Shown piece by piece: positions 17,324 through 24,870 of a stretch of 27,843 nucleotides of DNA (its first letter is position 1; each line of letters opens with the position of its first letter). Source of the DNA: CAZFHZ01 sp964519015 (GTDB lineage: Bacteria; Blakebacterota; Blakebacteria; Blakebacterales; CAYUVJ01); contig CAZFHZ010000039.1 in NCBI GenBank assembly GCA_964519015.1, positions 1-27,843 on the forward strand. The letters are read 5' to 3'. Under the pieces are notes generated by a model. The model saw only the letters and a list, made by a program, of their open reading frames with translations. It was not told the origin of the DNA and ran no database searches. The translations under genes were made by a program, and so were the position numbers.

Positions 17324-18559
17324 TCAGGGATAGACAAGACCGGCGATTGTCGAGGCGATGCGGTAGACGACTGGAATCAGGCCCCCCGTATTCCGGTCGA
17401 CGTCCCAGGCCAGCAGGTGTCCGGTCGAGACACTCCCCATGAATCCGGGGCGTCCGGTGATGCCCAGGTACTCACCTTCCGGGCTGAGCAGCATGAAGCG
17501 ATCCAGGTCCTCGGCTTCCCGGGTGAAGACGGCCTCGGCGCAGCGGAGCCAGATATAGCCGTCGTCGTCCACCTCCACCCCCGACCAGAAGGCCTTGGTT
17601 TCGGGGAATTTGACCGCCCGGTACGTCTCCCGCTCAAAGGCGCCCTCCCGCCCCGCCCGGGCCGAGTCGGCGGCGGCTTTCAGGCTCGCCAGGATCGCAC
17701 TCCGTTCGGCTTCCGTCATCGGTTCCGGTTGAAGCTCGAAGCGGATGCGGGAGAGCGGCCGGCCCTCGAGGTCGAAGAACTCGAGGCGGGGCTGCTCCCC
17801 TGTGCTGCGCAGGATCCGCCCGCCGGAGAGATAGAGCACGTTCGGATTTCCGCTGAAGGGGATGCTCCCGCCTCCGGATGCGCCCTCGGCCCGGATCAGG
17901 AAGCCACCCCGGACGAAGGGCGTGGAGATGTCGGCCAACGTGTCCCCGTCGGCCTCCAGCACGGCGATTCCCGCCTGGCTGTACTGGAACGACTCGTCCT
18001 CGCGGGAGCGCCGATAGAAGTACAGGATCCTCGATTCCGAGAAGCGGTGGAGCCCGTAGAGCGGAGCCCGGATGTTGAAGGCGGTGATGCTGTTGAGAAA
18101 CACTCCGTCGGTCCGGTAGTAGGAGGTCCGCCATTGGAACATATCCCAGATCCCGAGCACGCCCCCCTCGAAGGTCTGGATGGTGGGAAGGGTGAACTCC
18201 CCCGGACCGTTGCCCCGCCGCCCGAAGGCCCGCAGAAAACGTCCTTCGGAGTCGAAGACCACGATTCGCTGGCCTCTCGAGTCGGCGATGTAGAGGCAGC
18301 CCGCCTTGTCCCTCACGTAACGGAAGTCGGGCCGGTGCAGCAGTGAAGCGGGCACTTCCGGGTCCTCCTGGATCCGGAGGACCTCTTCGTAGGCCAGGAT
18401 CTCGCCCGGGAACTTGGGATCTCCACTGTTGACGGCGGTCGGCAGGCCGTCCTCGGAGTGGATCTCGAAACGGTGCGCGAGGGGCGGTGCGATCTTCGAA
18501 CAGGTGATCAGACAACCGGCCAGGACGGGCAGGATGAGACGGACCTTGGGACGGTGCAT
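17324..18559 (-). CDS. Predicted beta-propeller lipoprotein B
   Basis: A 411-residue lipoprotein with a good lipobox LAGC (Cys16). Blades include LYIADSRGQRIVVFDSEGRF (about 89-108) and the shared GRRGNGPGEF (113-122), then aromatic strand repeats. Its C-terminal part, with LSPEGEYLG and DRNTGGLIPVVYRIASTIAG, matches the end of lipoprotein A, so A and B look like the closest pair, now placed tail to tail with only 10 bases between their stop codons. GGAGG lies seven bases before the ATG, and a perfect TATAAT box stands further upstream. A six-bladed beta-propeller on the periplasmic or outer face is inferred; ligand unknown. Confidence 0.8.
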   Translation of the reverse strand: MHRPKVRLILPVLAGCLITCSKIAPPLAHRFEIHSEDGLPTAVNSGDPKFPGEILAYEEVLRIQEDPEVPASLLHRPDFRYVRDKAGCLYIADSRGQRIVVFDSEGRFLRAFGRRGNGPGEFTLPTIQTFEGGVLGIWDMFQWRTSYYRTDGVFLNSITAFNIRAPLYGLHRFSESRILYFYRRSREDESFQYSQAGIAVLEADGDTLADISTPFVRGGFLIRAEGASGGGSIPFSGNPNVLYLSGGRILRSTGEQPRLEFFDLEGRPLSRIRFELQPEPMTEAERSAILASLKAAADSARAGREGAFERETYRAVKFPETKAFWSGVEVDDDGYIWLRCAEAVFTREAEDLDRFMLLSPEGEYLGITGRPGFMGSVSTGHLLAWDVDRNTGGLIPVVYRIASTIAGLVYP

Positions 18560-18628
18560 GACAGATCCTCCGGATATCCCTCTCCCCCGGGCATATCCTG
18601 GTATCTCCAGGTCGCATCTGTCCAGTGT

Positions 18629-18634
18629 ATTATA
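18629..18634 (-). promoter_or_regulatory. TATAAT -10 box upstream of lipoprotein B
   Basis: A perfect TATAAT on the minus strand within an AT-rich patch (TATTTCTATAATACACT). No good -35 hexamer is seen at 16-18 bases, so another sigma factor or an activator may be used. A start near 18622 would give a leader of about 63 bases ending in GGAGG. It separates transcription of B from C. Confidence 0.5.
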
Positions 18635-18673
18635 GAAATAGACACTCAGGTGATGGAATAGATCCCCCCGGAC

Positions 18674-19903
18674 TCATCTCGATATCGGAACCATCCTCAG
18701 CCGCTCCATACGGGACGCTCCGGACTCTACGGTGAAGAACCGGTAGACGTAGCCGCTCTGGATGACGTTCGGGAGGAAATCCGTCTCCTGGACGGCGAGC
18801 CAGTCGCCCTCGGAATCGTAGATCTCGAAGATCCGCCGTGTAGCCGCAGGCTCCCCGCCCTCGGCGCTGATACTCCGGACCAGGAGCCAGATCCGCCCGG
18901 CGTCGTCCGGGTAGGCGCGGGTGAAGGCCCCATGACGATCCGGGAAGACCACAGCCCGGGCGATGGCCTGCATCTGCGCACTGGAGGATCGGAATCGTTC
19001 CAGCGTACGCTCTTTCTCCTCGCCAGTGACCGGACGGAGATTCCAGTCCCTTTCGATATGCAGGACGGGTGCGCCGGAAGTGTCGTGGACCGTCAGCCGC
19101 GGTACATACGGGTAATAGGCGAGCATTCTTCCATCCGGGAAGGGGACCATACCACCGGCGTCAACGAACGGTACGGGCACATACCCCCCCGATTGACCGG
19201 GGACCGGCATCCATCGCTGCCCCGGTACCTCGGCCAGATCCTTCACCCAGCGGAGTTGGCCATCCAGCAGACCGTAGCGGTTGGGTGTATTGTCGACCGG
19301 AGAACCCATCTCCCGGGCCAGGAAACGCCGCCCCCCCAGGTCCTGGAAAGTCGAGAATCCGCTCCGCTGTTCGGCGTAGTTGAAGCTCCCCAGATAGGTC
19401 CCCTCCAGGTCGAACCGAGTGACCCGGGCCAGTCGCTGGTCCTCCACCCAGAACTCCCGGCCCCGCTCCGCCCAGTGCAGGAGTCCGAGGCTCTCGAACT
19501 CGCCCGGCCCGGAACCTTGGCGGCCCAGGCCGTGTAGCAACCGGCCGTCGGAATCCACAATGTAGATCTCGTGCCGTCCCATGTCGGCGAGGACCATCCG
19601 CCCGTCGGGCGCCACCAGCAGTTGGGGGTAGCCACTGAACATCTGCCAGTCCGGTTCCCCTTCATCGATCCCCAGCACCAGGTCGGAGACGAACTCGAAC
19701 AGGGGACCTTCCCGGCGGGGCCCGCCCAGGATATGGGCGACGCGGACACCCTCCCGCTCCGAGTACTCGATCCTCCCCTCGCCACTTCTCGAGCAGCCGA
19801 GCAGGAAGATGATGGGCAGGAAAAGGAGCGACAGCCGGTGCCGGGATCGGATCGTGGAGCCGATCCGGTGGCAGCGCCGAGTCACCGAACGGTTCGTCCC
19901 CAT
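18674..19903 (-). CDS. Predicted beta-propeller lipoprotein C
   Basis: A 409-residue lipoprotein. The N-terminus is long and very basic (ten Arg and two His in 23 residues) before the hydrophobic core, with FLLGC giving Cys37. The mature part starts like A (EGVRVAHILGGPRREGPLF against A's GVRVAESVGGPRYAGELF) and contains the blade MVLADMGRHEIYIVDSDGRL and the shared GRQGSGPGEF (127-136). Later blades include DDAGRIWLLV and IFEIYDSEGDWLA. The ATG at 19903 is selected because AGGAGAG lies upstream and it gives a proper signal peptide; the frame is open to 20050 but without one. It is read from its own promoter-like site, divergently from D. Function unknown. Confidence 0.78.
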   Translation of the reverse strand: MGTNRSVTRRCHRIGSTIRSRHRLSLLFLPIIFLLGCSRSGEGRIEYSEREGVRVAHILGGPRREGPLFEFVSDLVLGIDEGEPDWQMFSGYPQLLVAPDGRMVLADMGRHEIYIVDSDGRLLHGLGRQGSGPGEFESLGLLHWAERGREFWVEDQRLARVTRFDLEGTYLGSFNYAEQRSGFSTFQDLGGRRFLAREMGSPVDNTPNRYGLLDGQLRWVKDLAEVPGQRWMPVPGQSGGYVPVPFVDAGGMVPFPDGRMLAYYPYVPRLTVHDTSGAPVLHIERDWNLRPVTGEEKERTLERFRSSSAQMQAIARAVVFPDRHGAFTRAYPDDAGRIWLLVRSISAEGGEPAATRRIFEIYDSEGDWLAVQETDFLPNVIQSGYVYRFFTVESGASRMERLRMVPISR

Positions 19904-20003
19904 ACCGTCTCTCCTCTCACAGTCGGGGGAACCCCGCGTCGTTGCGAGGACGATCATCAGCGTACTAATGTTTATCGATTCGGCCGACCGGCACAGTCTC
20001 TTG

Positions 20004-20032
20004 ACGATAGTACGGTTCCCGGTCTGTGTCAG
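20004..20032 (-). promoter_or_regulatory. Candidate promoter of lipoprotein C
   Basis: CTGACA (20027-20032) and TATCGT (20004-20009) on the minus strand with a 17-base spacer; five of six and four of six consensus bases. The predicted leader is about 94 bases and includes a small CGGGG-GAA-CCCCG hairpin at 19924-19936. The rest of this 216-base divergent gap shows no other clear signal; a TATCGT at 20094-20099 before lipoprotein D lacks a -35. Confidence 0.45.
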
Positions 20033-20119
20033 GATCCTCACGCTAAACACTCGCGTCTCCGATCCGTCCCCGTTTAGGAAGGGCTGCTGATCCTATCGTG
20101 CTTGGGGGGGGAGTCCACC

Positions 20120-21157
20120 ATGTCGCTTCGGCCGCTACGAATCCTCATTCCTCTTTCGGTGATCGGACTGACGGTCGCCTGCGGCCGGCCGGGTCCGGCT
20201 GCGATCCGAGAGATACCGCTGGTCGAAGTCGCCCGCTGGGGAGCGTTCGACGATTCCGTGGCCACAGGGGGCGGTCAGGTGGCCAGCTTCGTCGTGGCTC
20301 CTTCCGGAGAGGTGCTGGCCACGGACTGGCGGGGGCACCGCATCCTCCGCTACGACGGCGGGGGCCGCTATCTCGGTTCGATCGGCCGGGAGGGCTCCGG
20401 CCCGCTCGAGTTCCGCCAGCCTGCCGAGATCGCCCTCGTCGCCGACACCCTGTACGTGCGGGACAGCGGCAACAACCGGATCGCGGTAATCGGGCCCGGC
20501 CGGGAGCTGGTCCGCACCATCACCCTAAATCCACCCCGGATCGCCACCTCCTTCTCAGTGGGCTCCGGCGGCACGATCCTCGGCGCGACCCGCGGCTATC
20601 CACCGGGCGGGCTCATCGTGGTCTGGGGTCCCGACGGTAACCAGACGTCCACGTTCGGAGAGCTGGAGCATGAGGCCACTATGCTCTTCGACGGCCAACT
20701 CGTCCGGGATCAGGCCCTGGCCGGCGAGGTCGCTCCCTTCCTGCTCAACTGGGGGACGACCTGCACCACCTCCGATGAGAGCGTGGTGCTGGCCTTCTAC
20801 GCCCAGCCGCGGACGTGCAAGTACTCACTCTCCGGGACGCTGCGGTGGGATGTTCCGTTGTCCTTCCCTGAATACGAGTCGGTCCGGGAGCGTTGGATGG
20901 CGGCGAATCGCACTTCCGCGCGGGGGGAGGTGCTCACGTTCTGGCGGGATGTGGTCTCCGACGGGGCGGGCGGCTGCTGGCTCCTGCTCAACGATCCCGA
21001 GCGTCTTACCGTCTACCACCTCGCTCGCGACGGCTGGCTGACCGAGCGCCTGACGGGCCCGGATGCGCCGGCCCATCGTATCCACTGGGCCGACGGTGAA
21101 CTCTATGCCTTGAACCTGACCACCGAACGCTTCCTGCGCTTTCGTCCGGACCGGTGA
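20120..21157 (+). CDS. Predicted beta-propeller lipoprotein D
   Basis: A 345-residue lipoprotein, the shortest and most divergent of the four. The signal peptide ends LTVAC (Cys21, loose lipobox). The first blades read VASFVVAPSGEVLATDWRGHRILRYDGGGRY and the shared motif appears as GREGSGPLEF (89-98), with Leu replacing the second Gly. NHL-type repeats follow (LYVRDSGNNRIAVIGPGREL). GGGGGGGGAG lies seven bases before the ATG. The gene converges on hutI, with 21 bases between the stop codons and no clear terminator. Function unknown; membership in the same family as A-C is inferred from the motif and blade pattern. Confidence 0.78.
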   Translation: MSLRPLRILIPLSVIGLTVACGRPGPAAIREIPLVEVARWGAFDDSVATGGGQVASFVVAPSGEVLATDWRGHRILRYDGGGRYLGSIGREGSGPLEFRQPAEIALVADTLYVRDSGNNRIAVIGPGRELVRTITLNPPRIATSFSVGSGGTILGATRGYPPGGLIVVWGPDGNQTSTFGELEHEATMLFDGQLVRDQALAGEVAPFLLNWGTTCTTSDESVVLAFYAQPRTCKYSLSGTLRWDVPLSFPEYESVRERWMAANRTSARGEVLTFWRDVVSDGAGGCWLLLNDPERLTVYHLARDGWLTERLTGPDAPAHRIHWADGELYALNLTTERFLRFRPDR

Positions 21158-21178
21158 CCGCCTGACGGCAGATTCCCG

Positions 21179-22483
21179 CTACCGGCAGATCCCCTTGGCT
21201 TGGGTGTAGACGGTCCGGCCGGCGATCACCACCCGGTTCACCAAGGGGTGGCCGGCGGCGTAGGGGATCATCCGGTAGTCGTCCGCCTCCCACAGTACCA
21301 GGTCGGCGGCCAGCCCCGGCTCGAGCCGGCCGGTCTCCCCTTCCAGCCCCAGCGCCCGGGCGGCGACCGTGGTCACCCCGGCCAGTGCTTCGGCCGGGTG
21401 CAGCCCCATCTGGCTGCAGGCCAGGGTGGTCATCAGGGGCAGGCTGATGAAGGTGGAGGAACCGGGGTTGAAGTCGGTGGCCAGGGCCACCGCCACCCCC
21501 GCCTCCAGCATCCGCCGGGCCGGGGCGAAGTCGGTCTTGCCCAGGAAGAGGGTGGTGCCGGGCAGCAGCACCCCGACCGTGCGGGAGCCGGCCAGCGCCC
21601 GGATGCCGGAATCGGTGACGGCGGTCAGGTGGTCGGCCGAGACCGCACCCAGGCGGGCGGCCAGCTCGGTCCCCCCGATGGCCTCGAACTCATCGCTGTG
21701 GATCTTGGGGGCCAGGCCGTGGGCCCGGCCCGCTTCGAGGATCCGTTCCGACTCGGCCACCGAGAAGTAACCGGTCTCGCAGAAGACGTCGCAGAAGCGG
21801 GCGATCCCCTGGCCGGCCACGGCCGGCAGCATCTCCTCGACCACGAGATCGACATAGGCCTCCTGGCGACCCTGGTATTCGTCGGGCACGGCGTGAGCGC
21901 CCAGGAAGGTGGCCACCACCCGCTGGTAGCCCTCCCGGGCCAGCGCCCCGGCCACGGCCAGCGCCTTCAGCTCCTGATCGGTGGCCAGCCCGTAGCCCCC
22001 CTTGATCTCGACGGTGGTCGTGCCCAGGGCCAGCAGGGCATCCAGCCGCAGGCGGGAGCAGGCCAGCAGGGTGTCGAGGTCCGCTTCCCGGAAGGCCCGG
22101 GTGGAGGCGCGGATTCCTCCGCCCGAGGCGGCGATCTCCTGGTAGCTCGCCCCCAGGCAGCGCAGCGCGTACTCCTGGTGGCGGCGCCCGGCAAAGACCA
22201 GGTGGGTGTGGGCGTCGATCAATCCCGGAGTGACCAGCCGCCCCTCGGCATCGATCGTTTCCACCGCTCGAGTATCGACCTCCGTTTCCAGCCCGGCCGC
22301 CGGCCCCAGGTAGAGGATGCGCCCGGCTCCGGCGGCCAGGGCGACATCGGAGAGCAGTTCGGGGCGGAAGGTGCTGCGTTCGAGAGTCGGGTCGTCGCCG
22401 TCGGCGACCGTCACCGGCCGGCCGGTGAAGGCCTGGCCGATCCCGGTCACGACCAGTTCGGCCTTCGGCTGGGCCGGGCTCAT
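21179..22483 (-). CDS. hutI: Imidazolonepropionase
   Basis: A 434-residue metal-dependent amidohydrolase that opens 4-imidazolone-5-propionate to formimino-glutamate, the third step of histidine degradation. Metal and active-site residues are in place: His92 and His94 (DAHTHLVFAG), His262 (KIHSDEF), His285 (ADHL) and Asp337 (ATDFNPGS). FLGAHAVP (193-200) is also typical. The usual EIKSGYG substrate loop is EIKGGYG here (159-165). GAGG lies eight bases before the ATG, and the ATG overlaps the hutU stop by 4 bases, so hutU-hutI is one unit. hutH and hutG are not in the window. The N-terminus has about 20 extra residues around 27-45. Confidence 0.95.
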   Translation of the reverse strand: MSPAQPKAELVVTGIGQAFTGRPVTVADGDDPTLERSTFRPELLSDVALAAGAGRILYLGPAAGLETEVDTRAVETIDAEGRLVTPGLIDAHTHLVFAGRRHQEYALRCLGASYQEIAASGGGIRASTRAFREADLDTLLACSRLRLDALLALGTTTVEIKGGYGLATDQELKALAVAGALAREGYQRVVATFLGAHAVPDEYQGRQEAYVDLVVEEMLPAVAGQGIARFCDVFCETGYFSVAESERILEAGRAHGLAPKIHSDEFEAIGGTELAARLGAVSADHLTAVTDSGIRALAGSRTVGVLLPGTTLFLGKTDFAPARRMLEAGVAVALATDFNPGSSTFISLPLMTTLACSQMGLHPAEALAGVTTVAARALGLEGETGRLEPGLAADLVLWEADDYRMIPYAAGHPLVNRVVIAGRTVYTQAKGICR

Positions 22484-24129
22484 GTCGGGATCCTCAAGCC
22501 GTGATCCTCGGCCGTCCGGCGGGCCTCCTCGTAGCCAGCGTGCAGGTGGCGCATCACACCGGTGCCCGGGTCGTTGAAGAGGACCCGTTCCAGCCGGCGG
22601 GCGGCTTCCGGGGTGCCGTCGGCCACGCTGACCTGGCCGGCGTGGGTGGAGAGCCCGATGCCGACCCCGCCCCCGTTGTGGATGCTCACCCAGGTGGCGC
22701 CCGAAGCGGTGTTGAGCAGGGCGTTCAGCAGCGGCCAGTCGGCGATGGCGTCGGAGCCGTCCTTCATTCCCTCGGTCTCCCGGAAGGGGCTGGCCACCGA
22801 GCCGGTGTCAAGGTGGTCCCGCCCGATCACGATGGGTGCCTTTAGTTCCCCGCGGGCGACCAGCTCGTTCAGGGCCAGCCCGAAACGGTCGCGTTCCCCC
22901 AGACCGAGCCAGCAGATGCGGGCCGGCAGGCCCTGCTGGGGGACCCGGTCGCGGGCCAAGGTGAGCCAGCGGTGGAGGACCTCGTCGTCGGGGAAGAGTT
23001 CCAGGGCGAGATCGTCGGTGCGCAGGATATCGCTCTGCTCTCCGGAGAGGGCCGCCCAGCGGAAGGGCCCCCGCCCTTCGCAGAACATCGGGCGGATGTA
23101 GGCCGGCACGAAGCCGGGGAAGTCGAAGGCCTCCGCCACTCCCGCCTGCTGCGCCTGGCCGCGCAGGTTATTGCCGTAGTCGAAGGTGACCGCACCCCGC
23201 CGCTGCAGTTCCAGCATAGCGCGCACGTGGCGGGCCATCCCGGCCATGGAGCGCGCGATGTAATCGGCCGGGTCGCGTTCCCGCAGCGCGAGCGCCTCGG
23301 TCAGGGCGAGGTCGGGGGGGATGTAGCCGTTCAGTTCGTCGTGGGCGCTGGTCTGGTCGGTCAGCACGTCGGGGACGATCCCCCGCTCCAGCAAACGCTC
23401 CAGCAGGGCCACCGCGTTGCCGACCCAGCCCACGCTGACCGCTTCCTTCTTCTCCCGGGCCTGCAGCGCCCGGTCGATCGCCTCATCCAGCCCCCCGACC
23501 AGCTCATCCAGGTAGCCGTGGTCGAGCCGCCGCCGGGCCCGGGCCGGATCCATCTCGGCGAAGAGACCGGTCGCCCCGGTGAAGACCGCGGCCAGCGGCT
23601 GGGCGCCCCCCATCCCCCCCAACCCGGCCGAGACGAGCAGCCGCCCCTCCAGCGTCCCGCCGAAGTGCTTCTGCCCCGCCGCGGCGAAGGTCTCGTAGGT
23701 GCCCTGGACGATTCCCTGGGTACCTATGTAGATCCAGGAACCGGCCGTCATCTGGCCATACATGGTCAGTCCCAGCCGGTCGTACTCCCGGAAGTGCTCC
23801 CAATCCGACCAACGCGGGACCAGGTTGGCGTTGGCGATGAGCACGCGCGGTGCGTCGGGGTGGGTGCGGAAGACGCCCACCGCCCGTCCCGACTGGACCA
23901 GCAGGGTCTCGTCCGGACCCAGCTCCCGCAGCGCGCGTACGATCCGGTGGACGTCTTCCCAGGAGCGGGCCGCCCGCCCGGAACCGCCGTAGACGATGAG
24001 TCGTTCGGGATCCTCGGCCACCTCCGGGTCGAGGTTGTTCAAGAGCATCCGCAGGGCGGCTTCGGCGCCCCAGGTGCGGCAGGTCCGCTGCGTACCGCGG
24101 GGAGCGCTCACGGGGACGTATCCGTTCAT
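22480..24129 (-). CDS. hutU: Urocanate hydratase
   Basis: A 549-residue cytosolic enzyme converting urocanate to 4-imidazolone-5-propionate with tightly bound NAD+, the second step of histidine degradation. Recognisable are APRGTQRTCRTWGAEAALRML near the N-terminus, YGQMTAGSWIYIGTQGIVQGT (124-144), the dinucleotide motif SAGLGGMGGAQPLA (167-180), TDQTSAHDELNGYIP (257-271), and the active-site segment QQGLPARICWLGLGER (398-413), whose Cys406 corresponds to the essential Cys of the Pseudomonas enzyme. Length is normal. The ATG at 24129 has a somewhat distant GGGAG. It is translationally coupled to hutI; the 111 bases upstream hold two GC-rich hairpins and a weak promoter-like site. Confidence 0.97.
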   Translation of the reverse strand: MNGYVPVSAPRGTQRTCRTWGAEAALRMLLNNLDPEVAEDPERLIVYGGSGRAARSWEDVHRIVRALRELGPDETLLVQSGRAVGVFRTHPDAPRVLIANANLVPRWSDWEHFREYDRLGLTMYGQMTAGSWIYIGTQGIVQGTYETFAAAGQKHFGGTLEGRLLVSAGLGGMGGAQPLAAVFTGATGLFAEMDPARARRRLDHGYLDELVGGLDEAIDRALQAREKKEAVSVGWVGNAVALLERLLERGIVPDVLTDQTSAHDELNGYIPPDLALTEALALRERDPADYIARSMAGMARHVRAMLELQRRGAVTFDYGNNLRGQAQQAGVAEAFDFPGFVPAYIRPMFCEGRGPFRWAALSGEQSDILRTDDLALELFPDDEVLHRWLTLARDRVPQQGLPARICWLGLGERDRFGLALNELVARGELKAPIVIGRDHLDTGSVASPFRETEGMKDGSDAIADWPLLNALLNTASGATWVSIHNGGGVGIGLSTHAGQVSVADGTPEAARRLERVLFNDPGTGVMRHLHAGYEEARRTAEDHGLRIPT

Positions 24130-24163
24130 CTGGGTCGGACTCCCGGTTCAGGTCGGAACGGCT

Positions 24164-24230
24164 CGGGCGGGGCCGTGCGGCCCCGCCCGTCAATGTGACG
24201 TGCCCCGCCCGCCCGGGTCAAGCCGGGCGG
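24164..24230 (-). repeat. Two GC-rich inverted repeats between the TPR gene and hutU
   Basis: The first is a perfect 11-base-pair stem with four-base loop (24164-24174 with 24179-24189). The second has an 8-base-pair stem with a six-base loop (24209-24216 with 24223-24230). No T-run follows either on the minus strand, so they may be a Rho-type end signal for the protease-TPR unit, a 5' leader structure of hutU, or an operator. Confidence 0.5.
24193..24221 (-). promoter_or_regulatory. Weak candidate hutU-hutI promoter
   Basis: TTGACC (24216-24221), 17 bases, then TCACAT (24193-24198). The -10 matches poorly. If real, the first hairpin would lie at the very 5' end of the hut mRNA and the -35 would lie inside the second hairpin. 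Confidence 0.25.
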
Positions 24231-24240
24231 CCCGGTCGGC

Positions 24241-24870
24241 TCAGAAAGGACTCAGCCAGAGACGCTGCAGGTGCCCCAGGAGCGTCTGGGGGTCGGTCCC
24301 GTGCGAGATGCCCGTCTCCAACTGATCGAGCTGGAGGGAGCACTGGAGGTAGCTCCCGCGGTACCAGTACGACTGGGCGAGCGTCCAGCGCAGGTGCCGG
24401 TGGGTGATCGAAGTGCGGAACTGGAAGACCCAGTTCTGCTGCGCCTGGAGGGCGAGTCCCAGGGTGGTCTCCGCCCACTCCACTACCCGGTCGTGGTCCC
24501 CCAGCTGGCTGTAGACGAAGGCGCCCCCCGCCCAGGCGTCGATATCGCTGGCGTTGAGTTCCTTGGCGGTGACCAGGGCGAAGCGCGCTTCCTCGAAGTC
24601 GCGCAGGAAAGCCAGGCTCCAGCCCCGGCCCAGGTGGGCCGGCTGGTATTCGGCAAGCTCCAACAGCGCCAGATCGAACTGCTCCAGGGCCCCTTCATAG
24701 TCCTCTTTGGTGAAGAGCGCCCAGCCCGCCCGGGTGTACTTCTCGGCCTCGCCGACCCGGGTCGGCGACTTCCGCCCCACGCAGCCGGCCGGCAGGAGCA
24801 GGCTCAGCGCGACGACCACGACCGTCCCGGTCCGGACGGCCGATCGGATCCCGGCTCGAGCCCGGTTCAT
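24241..24870 (-). CDS. TPR-repeat lipoprotein
   Basis: A 209-residue lipoprotein with signal peptide and lipobox LPAGC (Cys30). The mature part has helical TPR-type repeats: AEKYTRAGWALFTKEDYEGALEQFDLALLEL (about 42-72), a second with LGRGWSLAFLRDFEEARFAL, a third around GAFVYSQLGDHDRVVEWAETTL, and a degenerate fourth near LRWTLAQSYWYRGSYLQCSLQL. TPRs mediate protein-protein contact, so it may help secrete or hold a partner at the membrane. Its ATG overlaps the metalloprotease stop codon by 4 bases (ATGA), so the two are made together and the protease is the likely partner. Function otherwise unknown. Confidence 0.85.
   Translation of the reverse strand: MNRARAGIRSAVRTGTVVVVALSLLLPAGCVGRKSPTRVGEAEKYTRAGWALFTKEDYEGALEQFDLALLELAEYQPAHLGRGWSLAFLRDFEEARFALVTAKELNASDIDAWAGGAFVYSQLGDHDRVVEWAETTLGLALQAQQNWVFQFRTSITHRHLRWTLAQSYWYRGSYLQCSLQLDQLETGISHGTDPQTLLGHLQRLWLSPF

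Noticed and set aside
17311..17335. Bidirectional terminator between convergent lipoproteins A and B (ATCCC...GGGAT)
   Set aside because: Only a 5-bp stem with an 8-base loop and no T-run on either strand; too weak to call.
19793..19903. Twin-arginine signal in lipoprotein C (TRRCHRI)
   Set aside because: The Arg pair is not in an S-R-R-x-F-L-K context and is far from the hydrophobic core; a standard lipoprotein signal explains the N-terminus.
20001..20029. Plus-strand promoter TTGACG at 20001 for lipoprotein D
   Set aside because: The hexamer 17 bases downstream (CTGTGT) does not resemble a -10, and the box overlaps the -10 of the better minus-strand promoter.
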